Source: an uncultured Litoreibacter sp. (GTDB lineage: Bacteria; Pseudomonadota; Alphaproteobacteria; Rhodobacterales; Rhodobacteraceae). From it: 64,000 bases of DNA. The translations under genes and the position numbers were made by a program. Positions 10,228 to 18,486 of this stretch are shown piece by piece (position 1 is the stretch's first letter; each line of letters starts with the position of its first letter). The stretch is from assembly GCA_947504205.1 (NCBI GenBank), contig CANNGL010000003.1, forward strand, positions 248,001-312,000, written 5' to 3'. Below the pieces are notes generated by a model, which saw only the letters and a program-made list of their open reading frames with translations, made no database searches and was not told the origin of the DNA.

Positions 10228-10268
10228 CGAATCTATTTTTTATCGTAAAACAGTAAAAAATAGATTCG
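10228..10268. promoter_or_regulatory. Perfect 15-bp inverted repeat between divergent genes
   Basis: Arms CGAATCTATTTTTTA (10228-10242) and TAAAAAATAGATTCG (10254-10268) are perfectly complementary, with an 11-base spacer. The repeat is centred between the lipoprotein gene and the DUF2975 gene: each start codon is exactly 14 bases from the nearest arm. It most likely is the operator and overlapping divergent promoter region for both genes, bound by the XRE regulator encoded at 10804; this is inference. In RNA it could also form a 15-bp hairpin next to both ribosome sites. Confidence 0.75.
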
Positions 10269-10282
10269 AAAAGGGAAAAGTG

Positions 10283-10804
10283 ATGAGCGTGCTTAATATA
10301 CCGAATGTTGCCAGGTTTTTGTCCATTGTGACTCTGGCGGCGATGATGGCTCTGGCGATTTTCGTGGCCTACACGTTTGTCGACACATCGCTCGCACAAG
10401 CCATGATCGAGCGCCACGCGCCGGACCTTGCTCAGCCTACAGAGCCCGTAACTTTGCGCATCATGATGGCGGTTGGCCTGATCGCCATCGCAATTCAGCT
10501 CTATGTTCTCAACGCGGCGCGCGCACTTTTCAATCTCTATTCCAGCGGAATTTACCTGTCTGAAGAAAACGGCCGCGCGATTACGCAAATTGGAAGCGGT
10601 CTGATTGCTCTGCCGCTTGCCCGGTTTGTGTTGGAGCCGATCTGGTCGATCCTTTTGTCGCTCGGCACAGATGATATCGACGTTTCCATCTCGATTTCCT
10701 CAAGCGGGATCGGGCTGGTGCTGGGCGGGTTGCTGATGCTGATGATTGGCCAGTCCATGTTCGAAGCCACGCGGGTTCGGCAGGAAAACGAGGCGTTCGT
10801 CTGA
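10283..10804 (+). CDS. DUF2975-family membrane protein
   Basis: A 173-residue membrane protein with about four hydrophobic segments (near residues 13-35, 55-75, 100-120 and 137-155). The arrangement, with ISSSGIGLVLGGLLMLMIGQSMFEATRVRQENEAFV at the end (family-typical ending before a small regulator), matches DUF2975 proteins, which are usually encoded just upstream of a small YozG-like XRE regulator. Start chosen at ATG 10283 after AAAGGGAAAAG; the longer frame from 10202 would run through the inverted repeat. Its stop overlaps the next start by one base (TGATG). The function of DUF2975 is not known; a role in signalling to the partner regulator is a guess. Confidence 0.85.
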   Translation: MSVLNIPNVARFLSIVTLAAMMALAIFVAYTFVDTSLAQAMIERHAPDLAQPTEPVTLRIMMAVGLIAIAIQLYVLNAARALFNLYSSGIYLSEENGRAITQIGSGLIALPLARFVLEPIWSILLSLGTDDIDVSISISSSGIGLVLGGLLMLMIGQSMFEATRVRQENEAFV

Positions 10805-11037
10805 TGGAGATCATTGTCCGCCTTGATGTGATGCTGGCGACCCGCAAGATGCGCTCGCGCGAATTGGCCGAAAAGGTTGGCATCACCGAACAGAATATTT
10901 CTGTGCTGAAATCCGGGAAAGTCAAAGGCATCCGGTTCGAGACCCTCGCCAAGATCTGCGATGCGCTGAACTGCCAACCCGGCGATATTCTGGAAGCTGT
11001 TGAGATCGGATCGGGCCCAAACGCGCTGCAAGGGTGA
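10804..11037 (+). CDS. Small XRE/YozG-like transcriptional regulator
   Basis: A 77-residue protein that is almost entirely a Cro/CI-type helix-turn-helix: the scan MRSRELAEKVGITEQNISVLKSGKV, then RFETLAKICDALNCQPGDILE, gives helices 2-3 at about residues 18-38. Proteins of this size and ending (CQPGDIL) are the partner of DUF2975 membrane proteins. Its start overlaps the DUF2975 stop by one base, so the two should be made together. The likely target is the perfect inverted repeat at 10228-10268 upstream of its own operon. Confidence 0.9.
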   Translation: MEIIVRLDVMLATRKMRSRELAEKVGITEQNISVLKSGKVKGIRFETLAKICDALNCQPGDILEAVEIGSGPNALQG

Positions 11038-11111
11038 GCGCAGGCAGGACGGGTGTCGAAGCGACGCTCGACATCCGATTTGCAGACACAAAAAAGTTAC
11101 CTAATTGACCC

Positions 11112-11175
11112 CGCGGCCCTTGAAAGAGCAACGGGCCTTCCCACTTCTTAAGTAGAAGTGAACCAAGCGGTTCAG
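11112..11175. promoter_or_regulatory. Cluster of three short inverted repeats upstream of araC-type gene
   Basis: Within the 239-base gap before the AraC-type gene there are three perfect short inverted repeats in a row: GGCCC/GGGCC (11115-11119 and 11133-11137), CACTTCT/AGAAGTG (11142-11148 and 11154-11160) and GAACC/GGTTC (11160-11164 and 11169-11173). They could be operator half-sites or a structured leader; there is no T-run to make a clear terminator. The rest of the gap shows nothing I can name. Confidence 0.4.
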
Positions 11176-11276
11176 CTAATTTTAAACGACAGAAAATTGA
11201 TCCTCGCCCGTTTAAGGCACAGAGGGCGAAGCGTTCCGAGTGGCCATATTCAGGTTCAAGCGAGAGCAAAAGCAAC

Positions 11277-12131
11277 ATGGGAAGACTAGCCGTATCTGAC
11301 ACCCCGCGTCCGCAAAGCACTGCGGCAGGTGGGGCGCTCGCATTCAATTATTGCGAAGGCGGGCCCGGTCGTAAGACCGCAGACACGGTACAGCATCACT
11401 GCATGGTGATCCCGGTACAAGATACGCCGTTGCGCGTCATCACGACCCGCGATGGTGTGGTCCGGCATCATACATTGACCAAGGGCGATATTGCGCTCGC
11501 GCCTCAAGGCACGCAGACCATTTGGGAATGGCTCGATCCGGCAAAGGTTATCCTGATCCAGTTGGAACCTGTTGCTTTGCTGCGCTTCATTGAACATGAA
11601 ATGCGCCTGATGCTGACGGGCAATAGGCTCGACAAGGAAATTGTAGTTACAGACCCTGATCTGGCCGCAGCGGCATTCCAATTGCTTGAGGCTTCGCAAC
11701 AGGCGGATGTCGGCGAAGATATCTTGTTCGACGCGCTGGCTCGCGTGTTCCTTGTCACCTTGGTACGCCACTATGCGACCTACGATCAGGGCGACCCGTC
11801 GGGCTTTGGGCTGGATGACTACGTCGTCATTCTCGACTATGTTGAGGCCCGGTTGGACAGCAAGATTACCCCGGCCAATCTCGCCAAGCTCGTTGGCTTA
11901 AGCGAGGCTTCGTTCGGGCGCAAATTCAAGCAACGCACGGGCACGTCGCCAATGGCTTTCGTCAAGCAGGCCCGTTTGCGTGCGGCGCTTGTTCATCTGC
12001 ACGAGGGGCGCTTGTCGCTGGGCGAAATCGCGATCCGCACAGGCTTTGCCGATCAGGCGCATTTTTCGCGCGTCTTTCGTGCCGCACATGGCAGAACTCC
12101 CGGAAAATACCGTGCGGCGCTCAGGTCGTGA
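11277..12131 (+). CDS. AraC-family transcriptional regulator
   Basis: A 284-residue regulator with an N-terminal cupin-like ligand domain (about residues 20-150; for example VIPVQDTPLRVITTRDG and GDIALAPQGTQTIWEW) and a C-terminal double helix-turn-helix of the AraC/XylS type from about residue 180 (ANLAKLVGLSEASFGRKFK, then LGEIAIRTGFADQAHFSRVFRAAHGRTPGKYR). Ligand and targets cannot be read from the sequence. It is a single gene, with a hairpin directly after its stop and inverted repeats upstream that could be autoregulatory. Confidence 0.9.
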   Translation: MGRLAVSDTPRPQSTAAGGALAFNYCEGGPGRKTADTVQHHCMVIPVQDTPLRVITTRDGVVRHHTLTKGDIALAPQGTQTIWEWLDPAKVILIQLEPVALLRFIEHEMRLMLTGNRLDKEIVVTDPDLAAAAFQLLEASQQADVGEDILFDALARVFLVTLVRHYATYDQGDPSGFGLDDYVVILDYVEARLDSKITPANLAKLVGLSEASFGRKFKQRTGTSPMAFVKQARLRAALVHLHEGRLSLGEIAIRTGFADQAHFSRVFRAAHGRTPGKYRAALRS

Positions 12132-12133
12132 AT

Positions 12134-12161
12134 AAGGCCAGCGGTTTTACCCGCTGGCCTT
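12134..12161 (+). terminator. Hairpin after araC-type gene
   Basis: Perfect 11-bp stem AAGGCCAGCGG / CCGCTGGCCTT with a six-base loop, starting two bases after the stop codon. There is only a weak T-rich tail (TGCTTCC), but position and stability fit a terminator for the regulator and possibly for the convergent small gene that ends at 12197. Confidence 0.7.
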
Positions 12162-12196
12162 GCTTCCAGGTTCGATGTCTCGGTAGGGGGCACCGA

Positions 12197-12511
12197 TCAG
12201 TTGTATTTATCGATATACATCGAGCCTAGTTCCGCTGACGTGTAGTCGTTCGGGTTGAGACCCATTGCGCGCGCCAGTTGCAGATGACCTGCCGTCATCG
12301 GGGCGCTATTCCGGGTCACAATCTCGTTCGCGCCGAGTGGAATCCTTTCGTCAACAGTGTCGCCGCTCAGTTTTTCGACCGCCATCGCCATCGTTGCCGC
12401 CGTGGCGTTAGAGCCATTTTGAGCGAGCATTCTTTCGCCAAATGCTTCGGCGTCGGCGAAAGCCGGCGCTGCCGTCAGAAGTGCAAATGCAGGGATTAAA
12501 ATACGTTTCAT
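12197..12511 (-). CDS. Small exported protein of unknown function
   Basis: A 104-residue protein with a clear Sec signal peptide, MKRILIPAFALLTAAPAFA, cut after residue 19. The mature part of 85 residues has no cysteine and no known motif; it includes TAATMAMAVEKLSGD and a C-terminal LGSMYIDKYN. I do not recognise a function. Several roseobacter genomes encode short exported proteins of this look, but I cannot name a family. It stands alone, convergent with the AraC-type gene. Confidence 0.78.
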   Translation of the reverse strand: MKRILIPAFALLTAAPAFADAEAFGERMLAQNGSNATAATMAMAVEKLSGDTVDERIPLGANEIVTRNSAPMTAGHLQLARAMGLNPNDYTSAELGSMYIDKYN

Positions 12512-12819
12512 GTGAAGATCCTCGTCTCTTCGTTAGGACAGCGGATCAGGGAGGGAATCCGCTTTCATGCATCCAAGATAAGGACCTTCCCTTGCGGAAA
12601 CTTGAACCGGAGCCGCAAAGTTTTGAACCGTTCCGTTCAGTTTTGTGTGCAGATGCAGAAACCCTGTGCGGCATTGCAGAGAGAAGAGCGATTTGTCGCT
12701 CAAATCCCGCCGACACCCAGTTGGTAAGGTTCTGTTTTATGAGGATTTGCCCGGTAGCGGCATCTGCGAATTATAGCAAAACCGCCGTTAAACAGCGTCA
12801 GCGTGGCGGCCCTCAAGGG
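12512..12819. other. Non-coding gap of 308 bases between small exported protein and amidase
   Basis: I see no gene here. The gap should hold the promoter of the minus-strand exported protein and the 3' end region of the amidase. The only structure noted is an inverted repeat GCGGAT-N10-ATCCGC at 12541-12562, about 30 bases upstream of the exported protein start, which could be an operator, and a short GCCCTCAAGGGC palindrome directly after the amidase stop. Confidence 0.5.
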
Positions 12820-14211
12820 CTACAGTGTCGGTGGGGATGCCGTCCAGGACTGGGCTGCGTCGTACTCCCTGCCCAGTGCCAATAGCGGGTCATCCCAGCC
12901 CCTATGGGCAATCAGTTGCAGGCCCATCGGCAAGCCTTCTCGTCCAAAACCCGTTGGAACCGAGAGTGCAGGCAGACCAGTCAGGGAGGCGGCGACCACG
13001 ACTTCCATCCAACGATGATATGTGTCCATCGTGGCGCCTGCGATTTCTTTGGGCCAATCCCATTCTGCCGGGAACGCGAAGCATTGCGCGCTGGGAAGCG
13101 CGATGACATCGACATTCATCCGGGCGGTCATACGGAACCAGTCTGAGCGGATCGCACTGGCGCGGCGGATCTCTGCATTGGTCAGGGCCAATCCGAGCTC
13201 GATCTCCCAGATCGCCTCCGGCTTGAGGGCGTCGCGCGTTTTGCCGTTCTCATAAAGAGCGGCCATTTTGCCCGCGACGGACCAACTTCTCAGGGCTATC
13301 CAGCTCTCCCAAAGTGCTTCTGCAGAGAAGGGCGGTTTCATCTCTTCGATCGAATGACCGAGTTCTTCGAGTAAAGCCAAACCCTGCTGACAGGTTTCCA
13401 GCACGCCGTCTTCCATCGGCAGCGCGCCGCCCCAATCGCCGAGCCATCCAATGCGCAATGGGCTGACGCGCTCACTGGCGGTGTAAGGTCCGCTCGAATG
13501 GGGATGGCTTGGGTCGAACGCCGCTTGCACGCCAAGCAGCAGCTCCAGATCGCGCATGCTGCGGGCCATGGGACCGTTGGTCGAGAGCTGGTTGAAGAAC
13601 ACATCCCCTGGCCCATCATTGGCAACCAACCCGTAGGAGGGTCGAAAGCCGAAAACATTGCTCCAGCCCGCGGGGTTTCTCAGAGAACCCATCATGTCAG
13701 AGCCATCCGCCAAAGCGGTCATCCGCGTGGCCAGCGACACTGCGGCACCCCCGCTGGACCCACCAGCACTGCGGCTGGTGTCATAGGGGTTACGGGTCAC
13801 GCCGTAGACAGGATTGTAGCTGTGCGACCCCAAGCCCCATTCAGGCGTGTTGGTCTTGCCAATGATCACAGCACCCGCCCTGCGTATCCGCTCAACCATC
13901 GCGCTGTCGGCGCTGGGCACATGGTTCTTGAACGCCGGGGAGCCATACGTCGTCGTAATCCCCTTGGTGTCGGCCAGATCCTTGATCGCGAAGGGCAGCC
14001 CTTGCAACGGACCTTCCGGTGCTGCATCGGCGGCATCCAGCAAAGCCTCCCGCTCACGCAGCGCAACAATAGCATTTACCTCTGGATTGACGGCCTCAAT
14101 CCGGTCGAGCGTCGCTTCCATCAACTCACGGGCGGAGATTTCGCCACTTCTCAAAGCCGCAAGCTGGGCCGTCGCGTCGCGCTCAATCATGTTGGGGGTC
14201 GGGGCTGTCAT
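12820..14211 (-). CDS. Amidase (amidase signature family)
   Basis: A 463-residue cytoplasmic hydrolase of the amidase signature family (Ser-cisSer-Lys triad). The catalytic lysine is in LPFAIKDLADT at about residue 80, the glycine/serine-rich block is AGGSSGGAAVSLATRM, and the nucleophile serine lies in SDMMGSLRNPAGW. Substrate cannot be told; relatives range from indoleacetamide hydrolase to aryl acylamidases. Start is uncertain: ATG at 14211 is used, a GTG at 14232 and an ATG at 14190 are also in frame. It overlaps the 3' end of the upstream MscS-type gene by 29 bases, so the two are probably co-transcribed. Confidence 0.9.
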   Translation of the reverse strand: MTAPTPNMIERDATAQLAALRSGEISARELMEATLDRIEAVNPEVNAIVALREREALLDAADAAPEGPLQGLPFAIKDLADTKGITTTYGSPAFKNHVPSADSAMVERIRRAGAVIIGKTNTPEWGLGSHSYNPVYGVTRNPYDTSRSAGGSSGGAAVSLATRMTALADGSDMMGSLRNPAGWSNVFGFRPSYGLVANDGPGDVFFNQLSTNGPMARSMRDLELLLGVQAAFDPSHPHSSGPYTASERVSPLRIGWLGDWGGALPMEDGVLETCQQGLALLEELGHSIEEMKPPFSAEALWESWIALRSWSVAGKMAALYENGKTRDALKPEAIWEIELGLALTNAEIRRASAIRSDWFRMTARMNVDVIALPSAQCFAFPAEWDWPKEIAGATMDTYHRWMEVVVAASLTGLPALSVPTGFGREGLPMGLQLIAHRGWDDPLLALGREYDAAQSWTASPPTL

Positions 14212-15580
14212 GGGACGCTGGCATCTGCCCACCCATGACCTTCACCTCACGTTGCGGGAACGGAATGGAGATATCGTTTTCCTGGAAGGCATCCCAAAGC
14301 GCCAGATACACATTCCCGCGGATATTCGTCAGCCCGCCGGTCGGGTCCTTGATCCAGAACCGCAGAATGTAATCGACGCTTGAATCGCCAAAGCCCACGA
14401 TATGACAGACCGGTGCCTTGAAGCTGAGCACCCGCTCCACGCCCTTGGCCGCGTTGATTGCCAATTCCCGCACTTTGTAGGGATCGTCGTGATAGGCCGT
14501 GCCGAAATAAATATCGAGCCGCACGTAGTCGTTCGAGTGAGACCAGTTCACCACCTGATTGGTAATCAGGTCTTCGTTCGGGATCAGGTACTCCTTGCCG
14601 TCCCGTGTCACGACCGAGGCATATCGCGCACCCAAGGTGTTGATCCAGCCAAAGGTCTCGCCAAGTGAAATCACGTCGCCCGGCTTGATCGATTTGTCGA
14701 GCAGGATGATCACACCTGACACAAGGTTCGACACAACCTTTTGCAAGCCGAAACCAAGGCCAACACCGATCGCACCAGACAGAACCGCCAGCCCTGTCAG
14801 GTCGATGCCAATGGCCTTGACGCCGATATAAAACGCCAGCGCGTAAAACGCGATCTGCACGACCTTGACGATCAGCACCCGCATGGATGGCGAGATACTT
14901 TCGTTGGATTGCACCCGTGCGCTGGTGGTCGAGGTCGCAAAACGTGCCAATGCAAGCAGCACCCCGATGATGACAATGCCCTGTACCACCAGCAGCATGG
15001 AGATACGGAATTCCCCGACCTCAAGCGCAGCAGCATCCAGAATGCGTTCTGCTTCCTCCAGAACGCCCAGCAGATATAGCGTGACCCATGTCCAGGCCCC
15101 GTAGCGCACCAGTCGTCGCAGGAAGATCGACCGGATCAGCCGCGTGCCAAACACGACGATCAGCCATGCTGTGGCGAGCGAAGCTATTACGCTCAGCAGA
15201 TAAGATCGTGACGGCCATGTTACTTCCCGCATGATCAGGACAGCCGCCCAGATCAGCAGGACGAAGAAGATGGGCCGAAGTCTCTGATGCACCACCACAA
15301 GGATACGCATCCGCCATTTCGGCCAGCCCTCACGGGATCCCATCCATTCACGAATAGGGGGTCCCAGCAAGGCACGCAGAAGATGCGCCACAACCACCAG
15401 AGCAATTGCAATACCCACCTGATAGGCATTCCAAGGGCGCATCAGGGAGTTGAGAAGGAGCTCACCTTGTTCGAGCAGGGATTGTCCGACATCAACGACC
15501 TCCGCCACGACCTCTTGCGCGGCGTCGGCAGAGGTTTCAGCGTCAGATGCGGTGGCTGTTGATTGTGTATGCTCGGCCAT
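14183..15580 (-). CDS. MscS-family mechanosensitive ion channel
   Basis: A 465-residue inner-membrane protein with an acidic soluble N-terminus, about six hydrophobic segments and the MscS core near residues 265-300: GLGFGLQKVVSNLVSGVIILLDKSI with GAIGVGLGFG forming the glycine-rich pore helix, followed by the beta domain (PGDVISLGETFGWINTLGARYASVVTRDG). It should open on membrane tension in hypo-osmotic shock. It belongs to the enlarged MscS group with extra helices, larger than E. coli MscS (286). Start set at ATG 15580, with GAGGGA seven bases upstream, not the in-frame codon at 15619. Confidence 0.92.
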   Translation of the reverse strand: MAEHTQSTATASDAETSADAAQEVVAEVVDVGQSLLEQGELLLNSLMRPWNAYQVGIAIALVVVAHLLRALLGPPIREWMGSREGWPKWRMRILVVVHQRLRPIFFVLLIWAAVLIMREVTWPSRSYLLSVIASLATAWLIVVFGTRLIRSIFLRRLVRYGAWTWVTLYLLGVLEEAERILDAAALEVGEFRISMLLVVQGIVIIGVLLALARFATSTTSARVQSNESISPSMRVLIVKVVQIAFYALAFYIGVKAIGIDLTGLAVLSGAIGVGLGFGLQKVVSNLVSGVIILLDKSIKPGDVISLGETFGWINTLGARYASVVTRDGKEYLIPNEDLITNQVVNWSHSNDYVRLDIYFGTAYHDDPYKVRELAINAAKGVERVLSFKAPVCHIVGFGDSSVDYILRFWIKDPTGGLTNIRGNVYLALWDAFQENDISIPFPQREVKVMGGQMPASHDSPDPQHD

Positions 15581-15803
15581 AGGTCCCTCATACTCTAGTC
15601 TGAATGCGAGAACACGCAAGCGCCGCCCTTGCGAGACTCGGGGTGGATGTGTATCTCAAATGCCATGACACGTTATTTCGACATTGGGGACCGCGCCCGG
15701 TTGCGCGAACGCTTCTTCGGCGTGACCCACACTGTATTGGCTTGCCTCTGATCACCGGCACCCCTTGTCTGCTTGAAATTCCACAAAACGGGAGAGGACC
15801 GAT

Positions 15804-17210
15804 ATGTCCCCCAAAACGCTCTATGATAAAATCTGGGATGCCCATGTTGCCCACGAGGCTGATGATGGCACCTGCTTGCTCTATATCGACCGTCATCTGG
15901 TCCACGAAGTGACCTCGCCACAGGCCTTTGAAGGCCTGCGGATGGCGAACCGTCCGGTACATGCGCCGGACAAGACGATTGCCGTGCCGGATCATAATGT
16001 GCCCACGACGTCTGGTCGCGATGATCCAAAGAACATGACCGAAGACAGCGCCATTCAGGTTGCTGCACTCGACAAGAACGCCAAGGATTTTGGCATTCAC
16101 TACTATCCGGTCTCCGATGTTCGTCAGGGCATCGTGCATATCGTTGGGCCCGAGCAGGGCTGGACCTTGCCGGGGATGACCGTCGTCTGTGGCGATAGCC
16201 ACACCGCAACCCATGGCGCTTTCGGTGCCTTGGCGCATGGTATTGGCACCTCCGAGGTGGAGCATGTTCTGGCGACACAGACCCTTATCCAGAAGAAGTC
16301 CAAGAACATGAAGGTGGAGATCACAGGCAAGTTGCGCCCCGGTGTGACCGCGAAAGACATCACCCTGTCGGTGATCGGTGAAACAGGTACTGCCGGCGGC
16401 ACCGGCTACGTCATCGAGTATTGCGGTGAAGCGATCCGTGATTTGTCGATGGAAGGTCGCATGACAGTTTGCAACATGGCTATCGAAGGCGGAGCGCGCG
16501 CAGGTCTGATCACGCCTGACGAGAAAACCTTCGAATATTGCAAAGGCCGCCCCCACGCTCCGAAAGGCGCGCAATGGGAAGCTGCCGAGGCCTATTGGCG
16601 TACGCTCTTCACCGATGACGGTGCGCATTTCGACAAGGTCGTGACGATCAAGGGCGAAGACATCGCACCGGTTGTGACATGGGGCACCTCTCCCGAGGAT
16701 GTTTTGCCGATCACGGCCAGCGTGCCTGCGCCATCTGATTTTGACGGCGGTAAGGTCGAAGCGGTCGAGCGCTCGCTCGACTACATGGGTCTGAAACCAG
16801 GCACGCCACTTTCCGATATCGAGATCGACACGGTCTTCATCGGGTCTTGCACCAATGGTCGGATCGAAGATCTACGCGCTGCTGCCGAAATCCTCAAAGG
16901 CAAGAAAGTCAAAGACGGGATGCGTGCCATGGTCGTTCCGGGTTCAGGCCTTGTTCGGGCCCAAGCCGAGGAAGAGGGTCTGGCAGATGTATTCAAGGAA
17001 GCTGGTTTCGAATGGCGTCTTGCCGGATGTTCCATGTGCCTTGCGATGAACCCCGATCAGCTGGCCGAGGGAGAACGTTGCGCTTCAACCTCCAACCGCA
17101 ACTTCGAGGGGCGTCAGGGCTACAAGGGACGGACACATCTGGTGTCTCCGGGCATGGCTGCTGCCGCTGCGATCACCGGGAAACTGACCGACGTTCGCGA
17201 GATGCTCTGA
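15804..17210 (+). CDS. leuC: 3-isopropylmalate dehydratase large subunit (LeuC)
   Basis: LeuC with LeuD isomerises 2-isopropylmalate to 3-isopropylmalate in leucine synthesis. The 468-residue aconitase-family protein has the [4Fe-4S] ligands in SCTNGR (about C349) and CSMC (about C409 and C412), and the substrate loop [13 protein letters not shown]. Length is normal. A ribosome site GGGAGAGGACCG lies before the ATG. leuD is not adjacent but about 500 bases downstream, after an oppositely oriented small gene. Confidence 0.97.
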   Translation: MSPKTLYDKIWDAHVAHEADDGTCLLYIDRHLVHEVTSPQAFEGLRMANRPVHAPDKTIAVPDHNVPTTSGRDDPKNMTEDSAIQVAALDKNAKDFGIHYYPVSDVRQGIVHIVGPEQGWTLPGMTVVCGDSHTATHGAFGALAHGIGTSEVEHVLATQTLIQKKSKNMKVEITGKLRPGVTAKDITLSVIGETGTAGGTGYVIEYCGEAIRDLSMEGRMTVCNMAIEGGARAGLITPDEKTFEYCKGRPHAPKGAQWEAAEAYWRTLFTDDGAHFDKVVTIKGEDIAPVVTWGTSPEDVLPITASVPAPSDFDGGKVEAVERSLDYMGLKPGTPLSDIEIDTVFIGSCTNGRIEDLRAAAEILKGKKVKDGMRAMVVPGSGLVRAQAEEEGLADVFKEAGFEWRLAGCSMCLAMNPDQLAEGERCASTSNRNFEGRQGYKGRTHLVSPGMAAAAAITGKLTDVREML

Positions 17211-17266
17211 TGCAGGGATCTGGCCGTAACATCTGGGGTCAGAAGGTCGGGCTTCGTGAGGCGTCG

Positions 17267-17482
17267 CTAAGATGCTTTGCGCAGCTCGCTCTCCGACTTC
17301 AGAACTTCGGCACCATCGTCCTGCTCGATCTTGTAGGCAGGCGCATCTTCGCTGGCGTCGCGTGTAACCTCGGTGCCCGAAATCGTCAGGGTGATCTTTT
17401 GCGTGTAGCGCTTGACGACTTTGCCGGTACCCGTGCCGTTGCCCCAGTCCCATTCAACTTTCGTACCTTCGGAATATGACAT
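17267..17482 (-). CDS. DUF2945 (HVA1-type TUDOR) small protein
   Basis: A 71-residue soluble protein with the DUF2945 pattern: GTKVEWDWGNGTGTGKVVKRYTQ, then a charged DASEDAPAYKIEQDDGAEVLKSESEL. The family is annotated as hypervirulence-associated TUDOR-like; its biochemical function in bacteria is not known. The open frame starts at 17560, but the ATG at 17482 has a close ribosome site (GCGGAGAGAGAC) and gives the family start. It lies antisense between leuC and leuD, which splits the usual leuCD pair. Confidence 0.85.
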   Translation of the reverse strand: MSYSEGTKVEWDWGNGTGTGKVVKRYTQKITLTISGTEVTRDASEDAPAYKIEQDDGAEVLKSESELRKAS

Positions 17483-17642
17483 GTCTCTCTCCGCTCTGAA
17501 ATTCATCGGGACAACGTCGACCAGTTGGTCGAAGTTCCAAAGATGTTTGGAGATGGGCATGGCTGCCGTTGAACAAAATCTATCTCGGGATGGCGCGCCA
17601 ACCCGGTTTTAATATTAACCAAACCGAAAGAACTCGGCACGA

Positions 17643-17693
17643 CGTCTGTAGCTACGGAAAAACTACAGAAACCCTACGGGAAAACTACAGACG
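17643..17693 (+). promoter_or_regulatory. Tandem 22-bp repeats inside a 9-bp inverted repeat upstream of leuD
   Basis: Two nearly identical direct repeats, CTACGGAAAAACTACAGA at 17652-17669 and CTACGGGAAAACTACAGA at 17674-17691 (17 of 18 bases equal), are spaced 22 bases, about two helical turns. They are enclosed by the inverted arms CGTCTGTAG (17643-17651) and CTACAGACG (17685-17693). The block ends 24 bases before the leuD start, so it may be an operator or a leader structure controlling leuD. No known regulator motif is recognised. Confidence 0.6.
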
Positions 17694-17717
17694 ATTTCGG
17701 GTCAGGAGATACGACAA

Positions 17718-18323
17718 ATGGATAAATTCGAAACACTGACGGGCATCGCTGCCCCCATGCCAATGGTCAATGTCGACACCGATATGATCATCCCAAAACA
17801 GTTTCTGAAAACGATCAAGCGCTCCGGTCTGGGTGTGAACCTCTTTGACGAGATGCGCTATGACCGCCAGGGCAACGAAAACGCTGACTTTGTGCTTAAC
17901 AAGGCGCAATATCGTGATGCTGAAATTCTGATCGCCGGGGAAAACTTTGGTTGTGGTTCATCGCGTGAACATGCGCCCTGGGCCATAAAAGACTTTGGAA
18001 TTCGTTGTGTTATCGCCCCGTCTTTTGCGGACATTTTCTTCAATAACTGCTTTAAAAACGGCATCTTACCAATTGTGTTGCCCCAAGAGCAGGTCGATAT
18101 CCTTATGAAGGATGCGGAGAAAGGGCAGAATGCACGAATGACGATTGATCTCGAAGCGCAAACAGTAACCACCTCTGACGGCGAACTGTTCACATTTACA
18201 GTCGATCCATTCAAAAAACACTGTCTTATGAATGGCTTAGACGATATCGGGCTCACGCTCGAAAAGGTTAACTCGATCAAGGCTTTTGAAGACGCAGCCT
18301 CTGCCGCACGGCCATGGGTTTGA
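17718..18323 (+). CDS. leuD: 3-isopropylmalate dehydratase small subunit (LeuD)
   Basis: The swivel-domain partner of LeuC. The 201-residue protein has the family blocks [35 protein letters not shown] and [13 protein letters not shown]. Length is typical of alphaproteobacteria. A GGAG ribosome site precedes the ATG (GTCAGGAGATACGACAA). Expression is separated from leuC by the antisense DUF2945 gene and a repeat-rich leader, so it may have its own promoter. Confidence 0.97.
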   Translation: MDKFETLTGIAAPMPMVNVDTDMIIPKQFLKTIKRSGLGVNLFDEMRYDRQGNENADFVLNKAQYRDAEILIAGENFGCGSSREHAPWAIKDFGIRCVIAPSFADIFFNNCFKNGILPIVLPQEQVDILMKDAEKGQNARMTIDLEAQTVTTSDGELFTFTVDPFKKHCLMNGLDDIGLTLEKVNSIKAFEDAASAARPWV

Positions 18324-18341
18324 CATAATTCAAACAAGATA

Positions 18342-18368
18342 TAGGCGCTGAGCATGTTTTGGCGCCTA
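18342..18368 (+). terminator. Possible terminator hairpin after leuD
   Basis: Arms TAGGCGC and GCGCCTA with a 13-base loop, 19 bases after the leuD stop. No T-run follows, so this is a weak call. Confidence 0.35.
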
Positions 18369-18486
18369 AATCTCCCTCAATTCACTTTTCAGTGACACAA
18401 GAATACCACGAATTCTTCCAATAAAATCCCCTAGTCTTATCGGATAGTTGAAGGACTGATTGAATCTGGGCAAAACTGAGGCGAAA

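Noticed and set aside
13498-14238. Plus-strand open frame opposite the amidase gene
   Set aside because: Shadow frame without motif; the amidase motifs on the minus strand are clear.
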